From: Nothobranchius furzeri
Taxonomy: Eukaryota; Chordata; Actinopteri; Cyprinodontiformes; Nothobranchiidae
Reading direction: 5' to 3'
DNA: 64,000 nucleotides
NCBI RefSeq assembly: GCF_043380555.1
Contig: NC_091758.1
Span: 39,083,946 to 39,147,945 of the forward strand
A model generated the notes under the pieces. It was not told the DNA's origin. It searched no databases and saw nothing but the letters and a program-made list of their open reading frames with translations. The position numbers and the translations under genes are program-made. Positions within the stretch are counted from its first letter, which is position 1, and each line of letters starts with the position of its first letter. Shown here one piece after another: positions 1 to 13,055 of this stretch.

Positions 1-570
1 AACCATGCGATCTGTAAACAAGCCAACTTCACTGGCAAAGAAATGTAAACAGTCCAAAGATGAGTGACTGATTCTCAGTAGCATTACTTTTCATCTCCTA
101 CAACAAATTTGCACTGCATGCACCTGAACCGTGTTTATGAATAAAACCAATACTAGATGCACAATCAGTATTCACTAGTCTAATCCCCCTGAGGAACCCC
201 ATTTACCAACACAAACCCATTCATAAAGTTGTCTAGTAGAAATTTTATTACGCCGAATTACACAGAAACTCTTGGTGACTGACTAAAATCAGTATGCTTT
301 ATTTTAAAAGGGATCATGACGATAAGGAAGTTAAAACTTCTTAATTACTAGACATTTTACATGGAATTTGGCGAGATTCCTTTAGATGCTCATTAGAACG
401 TGATGGCAACAGACACGCGCGCGGAGCAGGAGGCTGCTTTTTGCGGCACATTTAAAAAATGCAAACATTAACGGTAGTGGCGGAGGTGAAGGTATTTTCC
501 GGTTTTATCGGGCATCAAAGTGGAGGTTTTACCCGCTACAGCGACCTCTCCTCCCAGTGCCAACCCGGGC
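1..570. other. No gene recognised
   Basis: AT-rich for the first 400 bases, then richer in G+C and CpG from about 410. No repeat family or coding match was recognised. If the minus-strand exon at 576-701 is real, this stretch is the start of its first intron. Confidence 0.3.
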
Positions 571-575
571 CTCAC

Positions 576-701
576 CTCTTCCTCATCCTGCTGGCAGCGG
601 TGGACGCTCCTCAGGACGCCGTTCCTGCCCGGTTTCAGCCCGTTCGTCACATGCGGACCCACTTCCCCGTTGGCTGCCTTGGTCAGGGGGCTTTCGGTCA
701 T
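576..701 (-). CDS. Candidate host first coding exon, product unknown
   Basis: A minus-strand ATG at 701-699 has a purine at -3 and +4 A (GCG-ATG-A). It opens 42 codons beginning MTESPLTKAANG and ending in three acidic residues. The frame then meets GAG|GTGAGG, a good splice-donor match at 575-571, which leaves the exon in phase 0. GC boxes lie 200-260 bases upstream, as expected for a CpG-type fish promoter. The peptide has no domain, signal peptide or membrane segment that I can see, and I do not recognise the protein. The frame also stays open beyond the donor and upstream to about 851, so an ORF by chance in GC-rich DNA is possible. The remaining exons would lie left of the window. The exon call is inference from the ATG, donor and promoter arrangement. 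Confidence 0.35.
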
Positions 702-894
702 CGCTGGGCGACGGCTGGCTGTTCCGTGACGGTAACGTACATAGGAACACAGAGCCTCCCGGCGGTGTAAACCAGGGACAGTATCCGAGCGAGGCACGTT
801 TACAAACACACACTTGAAACTCTCACACACGCATATCACACACCCATACACACATCACACCCGGTCACCTGAAAATACTAACATCTTTCACGGG

Positions 895-965
895 AAATCA
901 ACGCCCCGTTAACTGTAGCGCCGGTTAAAGGAGGCGGGGCATCAAGGACAGGGGGCGTGGTCTGT
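895..965 (-). promoter_or_regulatory. GC-box cluster, candidate promoter
   Basis: GAGGCGGGGC at 931-940 is a textbook Sp1/KLF box. GGGGGCGTGG at 951-960 and ACGCCCCGTT at 901-910 are further GC or CACCC-type boxes. They stand out in an AT-rich neighbourhood. They could drive transcription leftward into the candidate exon at 576-701. No convincing TATA box was seen. Confidence 0.35.
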
Positions 966-1261
966 TGAGTTAGCTTTCAAATCGACAGCATTTATGCTAA
1001 TTGCTACAAATAAACTGATTGAAATGACGGATTCGGGGCTGCCACCGCTCACGCAGGGAGCGTCACGCGACTGTTCACACTCCCCTAGCTGCAAGTTCAG
1101 ACCTAACGACCGAGAAGGGGGAAATGGCGTCCTTCAGTGTTTTTTTCTACTTCTACATTTTGTTCATTGCTGGTTGAATTTAAGCCACGTCATTTTGTAA
1201 CTGTAACTACACTTGACAATACAGTTTACTTCGATTTTGCTTCGATTTAAGACAACTACTT

Positions 1262-3665
1262 GATGGTTCAAAGACCAACACATACCCAACTGCATCTAAT
1301 AAACACACTCATTGATACAGACAAATATCCATATTTTGTTTACAACATTCAATTATTTGGATTTCATAATAAATGCATAAACTACTAAAAAATGATAAAA
1401 GTAACCAATAACAAAATAAAAATGTAATTATTTCTGTTGCTTGTTTTTGTCTAAATAAACTTTAATTAGTTGTAATATGTCATCTGATTTGATTGATAGT
1501 GACATAGTCCGGCATTTATGTTTTATTTAGGTCAACGTGCTCTTTCAAACATAATTTCTTATTGCAGGCAACGTTCATAAAGCTAAACAAGACATAGCTC
1601 CTTAGTACTTCCTATAGTCTCCTTCAAAATAAAACAAAGCTTAAAATCTATTAATGCTTAAATGAGTGTTAACAACGTATTTAGACTAAATAACAAGAAA
1701 GCCAGAAAGTATTCACTTGTAAAAAATACTTAACTGCTAAAACTCAATAAATCAATGTAAATTATTTGTGTTCAACAAGTTTAAATCAACGAGCTAAAGC
1801 AGGAAGTATTAGCAGTTAGCTAACAGCGCTACAAAACATATAGGATCATACGCCCTCTAGTGGCAACAGGGAGGAACAGTATTTTCTTAAAAAATGTGTC
1901 AGATGTAAAATTATTAGGTCTTAATTTGAGGACCAACACATGCCCAACTGCATCTAGTAAACGCAGACAATGATACTGACATAGAATATTTTTAAAGTTC
2001 CACATTGTTTTAAACGGGAAACGCGGCAATGTATTTAGATTTCCCAAATGAATGTATTAACTACTAAAATAAAATAAAAGCCGGATACAAAACAAATAAC
2101 CAGTAACAGAATAGAAACGCATTTATATTTTGCTGTTTGTTTGTTCTTTTAATAAACGTTCAATTTAATTTAATTACTTGTAACCCGTCATTTGATTTGA
2201 GTGATGACCACATACTCAGTCTTCTATAAGGGTTTCATGTATTTAATTTAGGTCAACTGGAAGGGAAAAACGAGAACTCGATCATTGAAATGCTGGTTTA
2301 TGAGATAAAGGGGGTCTGCCCTCTAGCGGGCAAAGTTAGTTATTACGGGCAGCTTTCATAAAGCTAAACAAGACATAACTCTTTAACTTTTCCTGTAGAT
2401 ATTTCAAAATAAATTACCACCTAAAATTCATCACGGGTTTAAATGCGTGTTAACAGCATACTTAGACTAAATAACGGAAAACCCAGAACGTCTATACTTA
2501 TAAAACGACTTAACTACTAAAACTCAATAAGTTAATGTAAATTATTTGTGTTCAAGTTTAAATCTACGAGGTAAAGTAGGAACTTTTAGCAGCTAGCTAA
2601 CAGCGCTACAAAACAAGTGGAATCATACGCCCTCTAGTGGCAACAAGCGGAACTAAATCCACAGTAGACCTAGACAGATTTTTCTCTTAATATATTAAAT
2701 TAAATTATTAATATGTAATATAAAAGAAATATTTACGCTACAAATTTCTATCTGCATATATTTATAGTTTCTAATAAAATATGTCGGATGTAAAACTATT
2801 AGGTCTTAATTTGAAGGCCAACACATGCCCAACTGCATCTAGTAAACACAGACAATGATACTGACGTAGAACATTTTTAAAGGCCCATGTTGTTTTTAAC
2901 GGGAAAAGCATGAATGTATTTAGATTTCCCAATGAATGTATAAACTACTAAAATAAAATAAAAGCCAGATACAACACAAATAACCAGTAACAGAAAAGAA
3001 AAGCATTTATATTTTGCTGTTTGTTTGTTCTTTTAATAAACGTTCAATTTAATTTAATAACTTGTAACCCGTCATTTGATTTGAGTGATGACCACATAGT
3101 CTATAAGGGATTCATGTATTTAATTTAGGTCAACTGGAAGGAAAAAACAAGAACTCGATCATTGAAATGCTGGCTTTTGAGATAAAGGAGGTTTTGCCCT
3201 CTAGCGGACAAAGTTTTTTAATACAGGCAGCGTTCATAAAGCTAAACAAGACACAACTCTTTACCACTTCCTGTAGATCATTTCAAAATAAATTACCACC
3301 TAAAATACATTACGGTTTTAAATGAGTGTTAACAGCATACTTAGACTAAATAACGGAAAACCCAGAAAGTCTACACTTATAAAAACTACGTAAGTACTAA
3401 AACTCAATAAGTCAATGTAAATTATTTGTGTTCAACAAGTTTAGATCAATGAGTTAATGCAGCTAGCTAACAGCGCTATAAACATATCAGGTCGTACGCC
3501 CTCTAGCGGCAACAAGGAGGAACTAAATCCACTTTAGATTTAATGGGATTTTGCTCTTAATAAATTATGTCATGTTTAGATCATATAAAATAAATATATT
3601 AGCTACAAAGTTTTACCAGTACAAATGTATAGTTTCTAATCCAACATGTCAGATATAAAAACTAT
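1262..3665. repeat. Three tandem units of about 0.66-0.89 kb
   Basis: The same landmarks recur in the same order. ACATGCCCAACTGCATCTAG-like sequence is near 1278, 1937 and 2823. TTCATAAAGCTAAACAAGAC is near 1573, 2357 and 3235. A block GCCCTCTAGTGGCAAC is near 1852, 2629 and 3498. The spacing is about 660 between the first pair and 880 between the second. Units 2 and 3 carry an extra AT-rich block (about 2650-2790 and 3520-3650) that unit 1 lacks. No coding potential was seen. This is a local segmental duplication or a long-period satellite. The transposon origin, if any, was not recognised. Confidence 0.85.
1851..3510 (-). promoter_or_regulatory. Five CTCF-like motifs in the tandem units
   Basis: CGCCCTCTAGTGGC at 1851-1864 and 2628-2641, CGCCCTCTAGCGGC at 3497-3510, TGCCCTCTAGCGGG at 2317-2330 and TGCCCTCTAGCGGA at 3195-3208 all resemble the reverse complement of the vertebrate CTCF core (CCACnAGGGGGCG type). 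All five point the same way. The motif match is seen by eye; binding is inference. Confidence 0.4.
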
Positions 3666-5860
3666 TAGTTATTAGTTCAGACACCAATACCCGATAACTT
3701 CATTAATAATAACGACATTTTGAAAAATAAAATGAAAGTGTAATAAACACATTTCCAAATCCCTCCTAATCAAAATAAACCTTTGTAACCGTCCAATAGA
3801 TAATTTATAAGAAAAATTGGCTACCTTTGTGGTATAAACTTGCTAATCTGACATGATTGCTCTAAACATGAATCATTTAATTTATTGTGAAAGCGTGATG
3901 CAAAGACTTGTTTCATAGAAAGTTAAGAAAATCTGCTTTTCTCACACCCCTCCACCTGGAGCCACTATGCTCCACCCACCTGAAGGACTCCATGTTGGAA
4001 TTCTCGCTGGTGAACACCAAAGACGATCCTCCAGGGGAACAGGAAGGTCACTTCTTTGCAGCTCCAAGCAGATCAGATCCTTCTTGGGTCACAAAAACAG
4101 CATAAACGTATTTATATTATGGTGCCAGGAAAGCAATAAGAACGGCATAAACAATATAAACACACCTTGTGAATTAGAGGAAGTCTGCAAGCACAGTTTA
4201 ACCTGCAGCATGTTCATTTATTTCTCCTAGATGTTAGACTGAAATATTTTAAAGAGTCTGAATTTGACAGTTTGAGCTCGTTGGTAAACTTGTTTTTTGA
4301 GCTAGACAGAAGGAGGTTTCTGAGTTTGGACGACCGGGCCTGCTGCTCGTTAAAATCCAAAACTGCAGATGCCACAATCTCAGTCCACAACACGTCACAA
4401 GTGAAGATGTAAGGCTCATTTATGATTTTGTTACACCTGCTTCTGTGTGATACAAACAAAAACAGGTCCCAGATTAAACACTAAGGTAATTACAGCAATA
4501 TAAAATTAAAATTCCTATCTCACTCTCATCCATCCAAGTCCTCTTGAGGCCTGGGAGCTGAGGGTTCTTAGCTGTTCCTAGACCTGTGTACCAAACAATA
4601 AAGTAACATTATTTATATTTATCTTGTTTTTGCATCATCTGATATTTTAGCCAGTCACTATTTCTGGAGGGTCACCAACAGAAGTAATACTCCAAGTTGC
4701 CACCAGGTGGCAGTCATGGATAACCGCTGATTTTCTTTAGTACATACAGAATTTAGTCACATGAAACCCTAGAATAACTATTTATTATGATTCACATCTA
4801 AATTAATCTCATTTTTAATAAATACTGTGTGAAAAACTCATAAAGGAGGAATATAATTCACCATTTTAGTGGAAAAAAGTCAATAACCTGCTATTGTTAA
4901 AGCTGTTTATTAAAATAAAAGCCTCACCTGTGATTATTCACTCAAAGAACTAGATTTTAATGAACATGAAATTATAAGAAATTAGCCTGATTATGTCCAT
5001 TATGTGTGTGTTTTAATATCCATGTTAACAGGATGTATTTAAATGTGTTTAAATGAAACGTTTATCATTTTACCACCAATTAGAGTTGAGGACAAGGTGG
5101 TTTCTACATCTAATCATTAAATTAATGTTTGACTAAATGCTTTTTTGTGATAAAATATGAGAGTCAAATGTAAAAGGTTTAAATGTTCTCCCGAAAGCAC
5201 AGACGTTGTGTTAGGTGTTTCTGCTTTTATTTTGAAGGACTTTTTAAAACATAAACAAGCTCATGGAACAGGCTGTTCTGGTTCAAGGAGCCCGTTTTAA
5301 CAGTTTGTTCTGTTTTCAGTGGCTTTTCTTCTCAAATTGAGCTGCTGGAGGTTTTTTTTAACATTATTTGAGGCGTTGTTGGAGAAAAACGTGTCGCTCA
5401 GTTCAACATCCAGAAGTTAAATGTGGAATCCACATTCTGGCCAGTGATAGCTTCAGACTCCTGCAGCACCTGTGATATTTAAATCCAGCGGGTGTCAGGC
5501 TAAAATCCATTCAGTCCAATTTGAACTGACGTCGTCCAAGTTGGAGGATAGAAAATGGAGATCACGAACAGAAGCCTGCAGTTGCCTGTGGTCAGTTTGC
5601 ATAACTAAAGGGATGAGCCAGGAGAACACACCTTAACCCTAACCAGCAGATAAATCATAAAAGTCTGAAGCCTGCAGGTCTCTACCCACAGATGGACACT
5701 GGAAGCTGGTTCCACAGAAAACAGCCTGAGACCTGGAGGTTCTGTTCTTCTTTCAGAACCTCTAAACCTGCAGCAGCTCTGCTGGAACAAGATGATCTCT
5801 GATGGAAGGAGGACGTCTCAGAGCCTCAGAAGTTAGAAGTAAAATGTTAAATCAGTTCTG
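3666..5860. other. Mostly unique-looking AT-rich sequence, no gene recognised
   Basis: Short ORFs at 3908-4230 and 4214-4459 have no recognisable domains and look like chance. A CTCF-like site is listed separately. No mobile element ends were identified. Confidence 0.4.
4697..4713 (+). promoter_or_regulatory. CTCF-like site
   Basis: TTGCCACCAGGTGGCAG matches the core of the vertebrate CTCF motif well, with CCACCAG followed by GGTGGCAG. Also partly palindromic, so an E-box-like (CAGGTG) reading is possible. Sequence match only. Confidence 0.4.
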
Positions 5861-5904
5861 GATCTGATCAGGGGCGGATTTAGGACTGAAGAAGATCCGG
5901 GGCT

Positions 5905-5906
<2 letters not shown>

Positions 5907-5988
<82 letters not shown>
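5907..5988. repeat. (AC)n microsatellite, 82 bp
   Basis: Uninterrupted AC dinucleotides directly inside the left end of the hAT-type element. Confidence 0.97.
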
Positions 5989-5991
<3 letters not shown>

Positions 5992-6315
5992 ACACGCACT
6001 AGTCAACATCATATATGTCTTGTACCACATAATTATTAATCTGAAGCTACATATTCAGCATTTTCAGGGCAGAGTATTGTTCCTGTTAGTGTTTAGTGTG
6101 AGATGATAGTAAATATTCCCGTTCTTTCTCCAACAACTTTACCTGATAGTAAGCTAGCTTTAGGCAAACCAGCAGCACAACAAATATTTTCAAATAAGAC
6201 TCACAAACCTGAGTCAGCACCAGTCTCATCAAAGCTGGGGTTCTGTCGCCGTACTTTTGGTCTAAAAAACGTCCTTATGTCCATCTTCACTCATGCGTTT
6301 CAGACAGACTGAGGC

Positions 6316-6859
6316 CCTGTCCACACGTAGCCGGGGATCTGCCAAAACGTAGATATTTTTCTACGTTTTGGCCTGTCATCTACACGAAAACGGAGTTTTT
6401 TCACACGAAAACGGATCTTTTTAAAAACTCCGGCCAAAGTGAAGATCTGCGTTTTCTCCGTTTTGGGTGTCTGCGTGTGGACGGACAAAACCGGAGTTTT
6501 AAGGTCCGCAACGTCACTTTCTGCAACAAAAAAATGCTGACATCACGTGTGCGACCTGTGTTTACACTAGCTGGCATCATGGATGCCCTCAGAGCTGCGC
6601 TCGCTTTATCAATTGTCCAAGCACTTTCTGCTTGTTTGTTTTTGCAAGCGGAATTACTGCTCCTTGCGGAAGACCACAGACGAAGGACGAGGTTAAGAAC
6701 GGGGGAAGTACTGCCGCCTACAGGTCTGGCATGTCCTTAACAACGTATTTATCCGGGTACGTGTGGACAGAGTTTTTTTTTAAACAAGGTGGTGTGGATG
6801 CAAGTTTTTGGAGGGGCGGATATTCGTTTTTAAAAAACCCCGGCTACGTGTGGACTAGG
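6316..6859. mobile_element. Nested TIR element (MITE) inside the hAT element
   Basis: Left end CCTGTCCACACGTAGCCGGG and right end CCCCGGCTACGTGTGGACTAGG are inverted copies over about 20 bases. Just inside the left end is a 13-bp stem (GCCAAAACGTAGA and its complement, 6-base loop) at about 6337-6368, and copies of ACGAAAACGGA follow. The target duplication is not clear (GCC at most). There is no transposase; the ORFs at 6477-6883 read through the repeat and are not credible genes. Confidence 0.75.
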
Positions 6860-7063
6860 CCTGTAGAAGAAGCCGGCTGCTGAAGGGCTTCTTCTTCAGT
6901 GGTGGAGGCTCAGGCAGGCTGTATACATACTACTGCCAGCTGCTCCCTCTCTGTTGGACTTTGGTACTGCATGTTACTTCCGCGATTTAGATCCGGGGCT
7001 TTTCATAAAACATCCGGGGCTTGAGCCCAAGTAGCCGGGCCTAACGCCGCCCCTGGATCTGAT

Positions 7064-8560
<1,497 letters not shown>

Positions 8561-9019
8561 ATTTCATTTCTTTATAAAGCCCCTTCTGCGACCAATGCAG
8601 GCGCCCAAGGTGCTGAACACAACACAATAAAAACATAAAACCATCAGAATAAAATATGAAAATCATAAAACCAGCATAAAATCAATTAAAAGAGGAGAGT
8701 AAAAGCAAAAAATAAAATCCAGAAAAAGATTAAGAGGCCGGGGCATCGAAACCGGGTAAAATTTGCTAAACCTGAAAAGCCTCGACAAAAAAATGGGTCT
8801 TAAGGCGAGTCTTAAAAACCCCAATGAGGGTGACTGACGCACCACCAAAGGCAACTGGTTCCAAAGTGCAGGTGCCAACACCGAGAACGCACGGTCCCAC
8901 CATGACCTGCACTTAGTGCGTGGAACGATCAACAGCTCCCTGCCGGCTGAGCGAAGGGCCCGCGAGGGGGCATGTCTGTGCAAAAGGTTTCCAAGATATG
9001 CTGGAGCAGTTCCAGCTAA

Positions 9020-10244
9020 TGGGCTCGACACACGGGAGAAGACATCGCATCTCCTCCATTCATTTCCAGTGAGACGTGCGCGACAAAGCGATAATCGCGG
9101 GTCTCCCTCCTACCAAGCGAAATGCGAAAAACGTGCGTGTGAAATTTTGCGCTCGTGCATGTGTCGTGCACAGGCGACCCAGCGACGCGATCCCAGAAAG
9201 CTGAAACATTTTCAACTTTTCATCGCTGTCGCTCGGACGAGGACCAATCAACTGAGGTTTCATTCACTGACCAATGAGCGGACAGGATGCTCCGTACATC
9301 TCCGAGCAAACATGGAGAAGTTGATTATTATTATGTTTTATAGTAAAATCAGAATTATGGGCTCGACACACGGGAGGCGACAAACGACTGCGATCAGCGA
9401 AATTTGTCACTGTCGCGTTTATTACCTGACACACGGGAGGCGATCCGCGGCAGCGGCCAGCGGCAAAGCCGTCTACGCGTTCTGTTCCATGGCGAAATCG
9501 AAACTTCCGTTGTTTTGTTTGGCTGTGTCAGGTTGGAGGGAATTAAGGTTATTTAAGCAGTTCAGAGTTAATAAAGTGGTAGATATGATGTTTCACAAGG
9601 TGCTGTAGAGTTATGTGAAATCTTACTTCTGATTTTACTATAAAACATAATAATAATCAACTTCTCCTCCATGTTTGCTCGGAGATGTGCGGAGCATCCT
9701 GTCCGCTCATTGGTCAGTGAATGAAACCTCCGTTGATTGGTCCTCGTCCGAGCGACAACGATGAAAAGTTGAAAATGTTTCAACTTTCTGGGATCGCGTC
9801 GCTGGGTCGTCCGTGCACGGCACGTGCACGGCACGTGCACGAGTGCAAAATTTCGCACGCACGTTTTTCGCGTTTCGCTTAGAAGGAGGGAGACCCGCGA
9901 TTATCGCTTCGTCGCGCACGTCTCATTGAAAATGAATGGAGGAGAGGCGATGTCGCCTCCCGTGTGTGGAGCCCATAAGATTCCACATAACTCTAGCAGC
10001 ACCTTGTGAAACATCATATCTACCGCTTTATTAACTCTGAACCGCTTAAATAACCTTAATTCCCTCCAACCTGACACAGCCAAACAAAACAACGGAAGTT
10101 TCGATTTCGCCATGGAACAGAACACGTAGACGGCTTTGCCGCTGGCCGCTGCCGCGGATCGCCTCCCGTGTGTCAGGTAATGAAAGCGACGGTGACAAAT
10201 TTCTCTGATCGCGGTCGTTTGTCGCCTCCCGTGTGTCGAGCCCA
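9020..10244. mobile_element. TIR element with 3-bp TAA duplication, outer copy
   Basis: It starts TGGGCTCGACACACGGGAG and ends in the reverse complement, CTCCCGTGTGTCGAGCCCA. TAA flanks it at 9017-9019 and 10245-10247. A 3-bp TAA target site and the absence of any transposase fit a PIF/Harbinger-type MITE. Removing the inner copy (9358-9975) leaves 607 bp, close to the 618 bp of the inner copy, so both belong to one family of about 0.61 kb. The body contains GC-rich CpG runs. ORFs over this region are by-products. Confidence 0.8.
9358..9975. mobile_element. Same-family TIR element, inner copy, inverted
   Basis: It begins TGGGCTCGACACACGGGAGG and ends CCTCCCGTGTGTGGAGCCCA, a complete 618-bp copy inserted in the outer one. 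Its left part is the reverse complement of 9976-10244 and its right part of 9020-9357, so the order over the whole block is A-B-A'-B'. Flanks read TTA on the left and TAA on the right, so only TA is shared. Confidence 0.8.
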
Positions 10245-10560
10245 TAAGGCCCTGTATGCCAGCACCAAGACCTTGAATTTTGCCCTGTATTGCACAGGCA
10301 GCCAATGAAGGGATGCCAACACAGGGGTGATATGTTCCCTGCGCCTAGTGCCCGTCACGAACCTAGCGGCTGAGTTTTGTACCAACTGCAAGCGTGCTAC
10401 CGCACCCTGACTAAGGCCGGCATACGGTGCATTGTAGTAGTCGAGCCTTGAAAGAACAAAAGCGTGTGTGACAGTCTCTAGATGTACTCTGGACAGCACG
10501 GGCTTAATTCTGGCTAGTTGGCGTAAGTTAAACCTGGACGGAGTTTCAGGGAAACCTTGA

Positions 10561-11022
10561 GCAAAAACATCAGTTTGACAGCAGAGTGATGGAGATTTAT
10601 TTTGCATCATGTTGACAAATAAAACTCTTCGCCAAACACAATCAGGTTCCTAAACAGTAAAGATGAGTTAAAATGTGATAAATGCATTTAAATAATCACA
10701 TTCTACAAAATAAAATACGTTTCATTTGGTTATCGACACCTTCAGGGTTTCTCGCCTGCATGAGAAAGCAGGCAGACGTCGAAGCCATCACTGATCATTA
10801 CGTTTATCAGGGAACAGTTGATAAATGAGGTTGTCAACAGGAAAACATGGAGTGTTCCCTCCAGGTTGAGCGTCTCTGCCTGGATACAAGCATCCGGAAT
10901 GGTCTTTGGGTTAGAACCGCTGCTCCTCCTGGATTAGAGGTCCTCCTGGGTGCTTTGTTCTCCCAAAGAGAGGAGGCCGAGAACTCACTGAAGGAATTAA
11001 GTATCTGCTCTGGGATTGCCTT

Positions 11023-11096
<74 letters not shown>

Positions 11097-12924
11097 GAAT
11101 TCTGTTTCCACGTTTGAGAGCATCCTCCTGGTCCGTATTCCTCAACGGGACAAATCTCCCGACTTTCCTCCAAGACAAACATCGATTCAGGCCAAAACTC
11201 TCAAAGGAAGTAGAACAGAAAGAAAAATAAACTCCCATTCAGGGTTTTAGAGGAAAATTAGAGCTTATGTCTAAAATAAATTTTACTACTGATTTAAAAG
11301 AGGATGAAGATCAGCGACTCAGCATTTCTGCAGCTTCAGCGGTCGGTCGTCTCACGATTGGGTCACAAACAAAGTAAACGAGCGCGTCTTCCTTTAAACG
11401 TTGTAAGTCTTTAAGGCGTCCCGGCTCGTCCTGCAGACTGATGACTCTGCTTTCTTACATTTATCCAGTTAATTATGTTGTATGATTGTGTATGTGAGGG
11501 CCCGCGGCGGAGCCTCTGCGGGGCGTCTGAGCAAAGGTTAAGTGTGTGTACAGCAGAGAGAGAGTTTCATCAGGCTGTAACACTTGGCACAGCTTAGAGC
11601 CGGAGGGAGAGCCGTGATGAAGAGCCAAATTACCGTTTCCCCTCTCTCGTTGATGAACACGAGTCCCTGACAGATGATGATGATGAGGATGACTGCATTC
11701 GAGAATATCAGTTTGTCTTAAATATTTAGGGATTGTAGAGAAGCAGGTGCAACAGACAGCTCAGTGAGACGAATCAGTCGTTCTGATTAAACTTTCATGA
11801 TGTGAGTAAAAGGAGGAAGTGTTGCGCCTGAGCCGGCGCACTCTGGTGGCTCGGTGTTTGTAAATCCGGTGGACACTCGGTGTACTAAACTTTCATGGCT
11901 GCTCGGGTTGAACTGCTTCTTTCCCTCACAGTGTATGAATAACTGCAGGACTGTGTGTGTGTGTGTGCGTTCATGCGCAGAAGACTGAGTGGGTGAGGGC
12001 GGCCACAGTTCGTTTGTTGGTGTCTGTGTGTGCACGAGTGTGTGTGTGTGTGTGTGTGTCATGAATATTTGATGTGCTGCTTAGTATTCATGAGAAGGAA
12101 ATATAGAGAAAGAGCAGGAGATGGAGAGGTGCAGGAAACGGGGAAGGAGGAGGGCGTAAATCACTCCACAACAACATCTGGTTGGTGTGACGCCATCAGC
12201 GCCATCCTCTAATCTGATTACAGATGTTTAAAGACTCTGGTCATTTGAGGACATGAAGAAGAAGAAGAGCGGGGAGATAAAACCGACGACACAGGAGGAA
12301 TATAAACATCGAAGACGACACCACAGGAAGTAAAGAGTGCAGAGAAAAAGATGGATGATGACATCAGAGGAGGAAGAAGAGATGTAGAGAAAGACAAAGG
12401 AGGAAAAGAAAAAAGGGATGGAGACAACTCACAGAACAGAACCAGAAAAATGACAGAGTTGAGAAGGTGAAAGGACGTAGAGGAGGAAAAATGAAGATGA
12501 AAGAAAAAAAGGCAACAAAAGCAAAAGGCTAAATAAAGTTGGAAGGTTTTGGGCTGTTGTCAGCGGCTAATTGACTCATTTATCAGGTTAAATCCTGGAG
12601 AACACGTGACTGATAATGACATCATCATGAAATCACTTCAGAAACATGTTAAATGAATGATGGCGAAGCGAGATCTGCTTCCTGCTTTATTCAGTCATTA
12701 TGCATCAGAGTATCATGGGAGTGGATGTGGAGGAGCTGCTGGAGGATGATGGTGGAACATCAAGAACAATCAGATCAATTCAAACACACGTCGTCGGCAT
12801 CGAGAGGCTCTGGTCAGGCTCCAGAAATCAGACTACATCACAAAGTGGCAACCTATGGAATTCATTCAAAGTCTGGACATTCCCAGAAGACCTTGGAATG
12901 CTACATGTGTGCTCTAACATTCCT
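10561..12924. other. No gene recognised; GA and TG repeats
   Basis: Holds the GA repeat listed next, and two short TG runs at about 11952-11967 and 12040-12059. A purine-rich stretch runs from about 12245 to 12530. ORFs at 10834-11238 are translations of the GA repeat. Confidence 0.35.
11027..11093. repeat. (AG)n microsatellite, 67 bp
   Basis: Uninterrupted AG dinucleotides; produces long false Arg-Glu and Ser-Leu frames on the two strands. Confidence 0.97.
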
Positions 12925-13055
12925 TCTTGTTTTCCTCCTCTTATAGCTGGACCTGCTGATTGTTACTGAGCTGCAGCTGGAGCCTCCCTCTCCTGAAACA
13001 CAGCAGCTCAAAGATGGAACAAAAGTGAGAGGAGCACTCACCCCGGCACATGACA
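12925..13055 (-). mobile_element. LTR end fragment, same family as the two solo LTRs
   Basis: Matches the right ends of the solo LTRs at 15808-16509 and 20690-21360: CTGCAGCTGGAGCCTCCCTC, then TCACCCCGGCACATGACA at the very end. Only the last ~130 bases are present. Confidence 0.75.

Larger units (their letters stand above)
5869..7055. mobile_element. Non-autonomous hAT-type DNA transposon
   Basis: The ends are inverted: CAGGGGCGGATTTAGG on the left and CCTAACGCCGCCCCTG on the right, with 2 mismatches in the outer 16. A perfect 8-bp target duplication, GATCTGAT, sits at 5861-5868 and 7056-7063. An 8-bp duplication with CAG...CTG ends is the hAT superfamily signature. The 1187-bp body has no transposase frame. 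It carries a CA microsatellite near the left end and a smaller nested TIR element at about 6316-6859. Short copies of the terminal text (ATCCGGGGCTT) appear at both ends. Confidence 0.85.
8563..10560 (-). mobile_element. L2-like LINE 3' portion, interrupted
   Basis: Two blocks read on the minus strand as the C-terminal end of a non-LTR reverse transcriptase. 10550-10248 gives a segment with LSRLDYYNAPYAGL and LASLHWLPVQYRAKFKVL, the usual thumb and C-terminal text of L2-type ORF2. 9016-8760 continues with LAGTAPAYLGNLL, then DRAFSVLAPALWNQLP. The two join in frame once the inserted element at 9020-10244 is removed. The catalytic palm is missing, so this is a 5'-truncated dead copy. The 3' end (near 8563) follows GCAATGACTC-type sequence. 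Clade assignment is by sequence style, not by tree. Confidence 0.8.

Noticed and set aside
8916..10305. ORFs of 230 and 134 codons, and others
   Set aside because: They read through the nested TIR elements; the repeated peptide MGSTHGRRQTTAI on both strands shows it is the inverted repeat.
10834..11238. Arg-Glu and Ser-Leu rich proteins
   Set aside because: Translations of the GA microsatellite at 11027-11093 on both strands.
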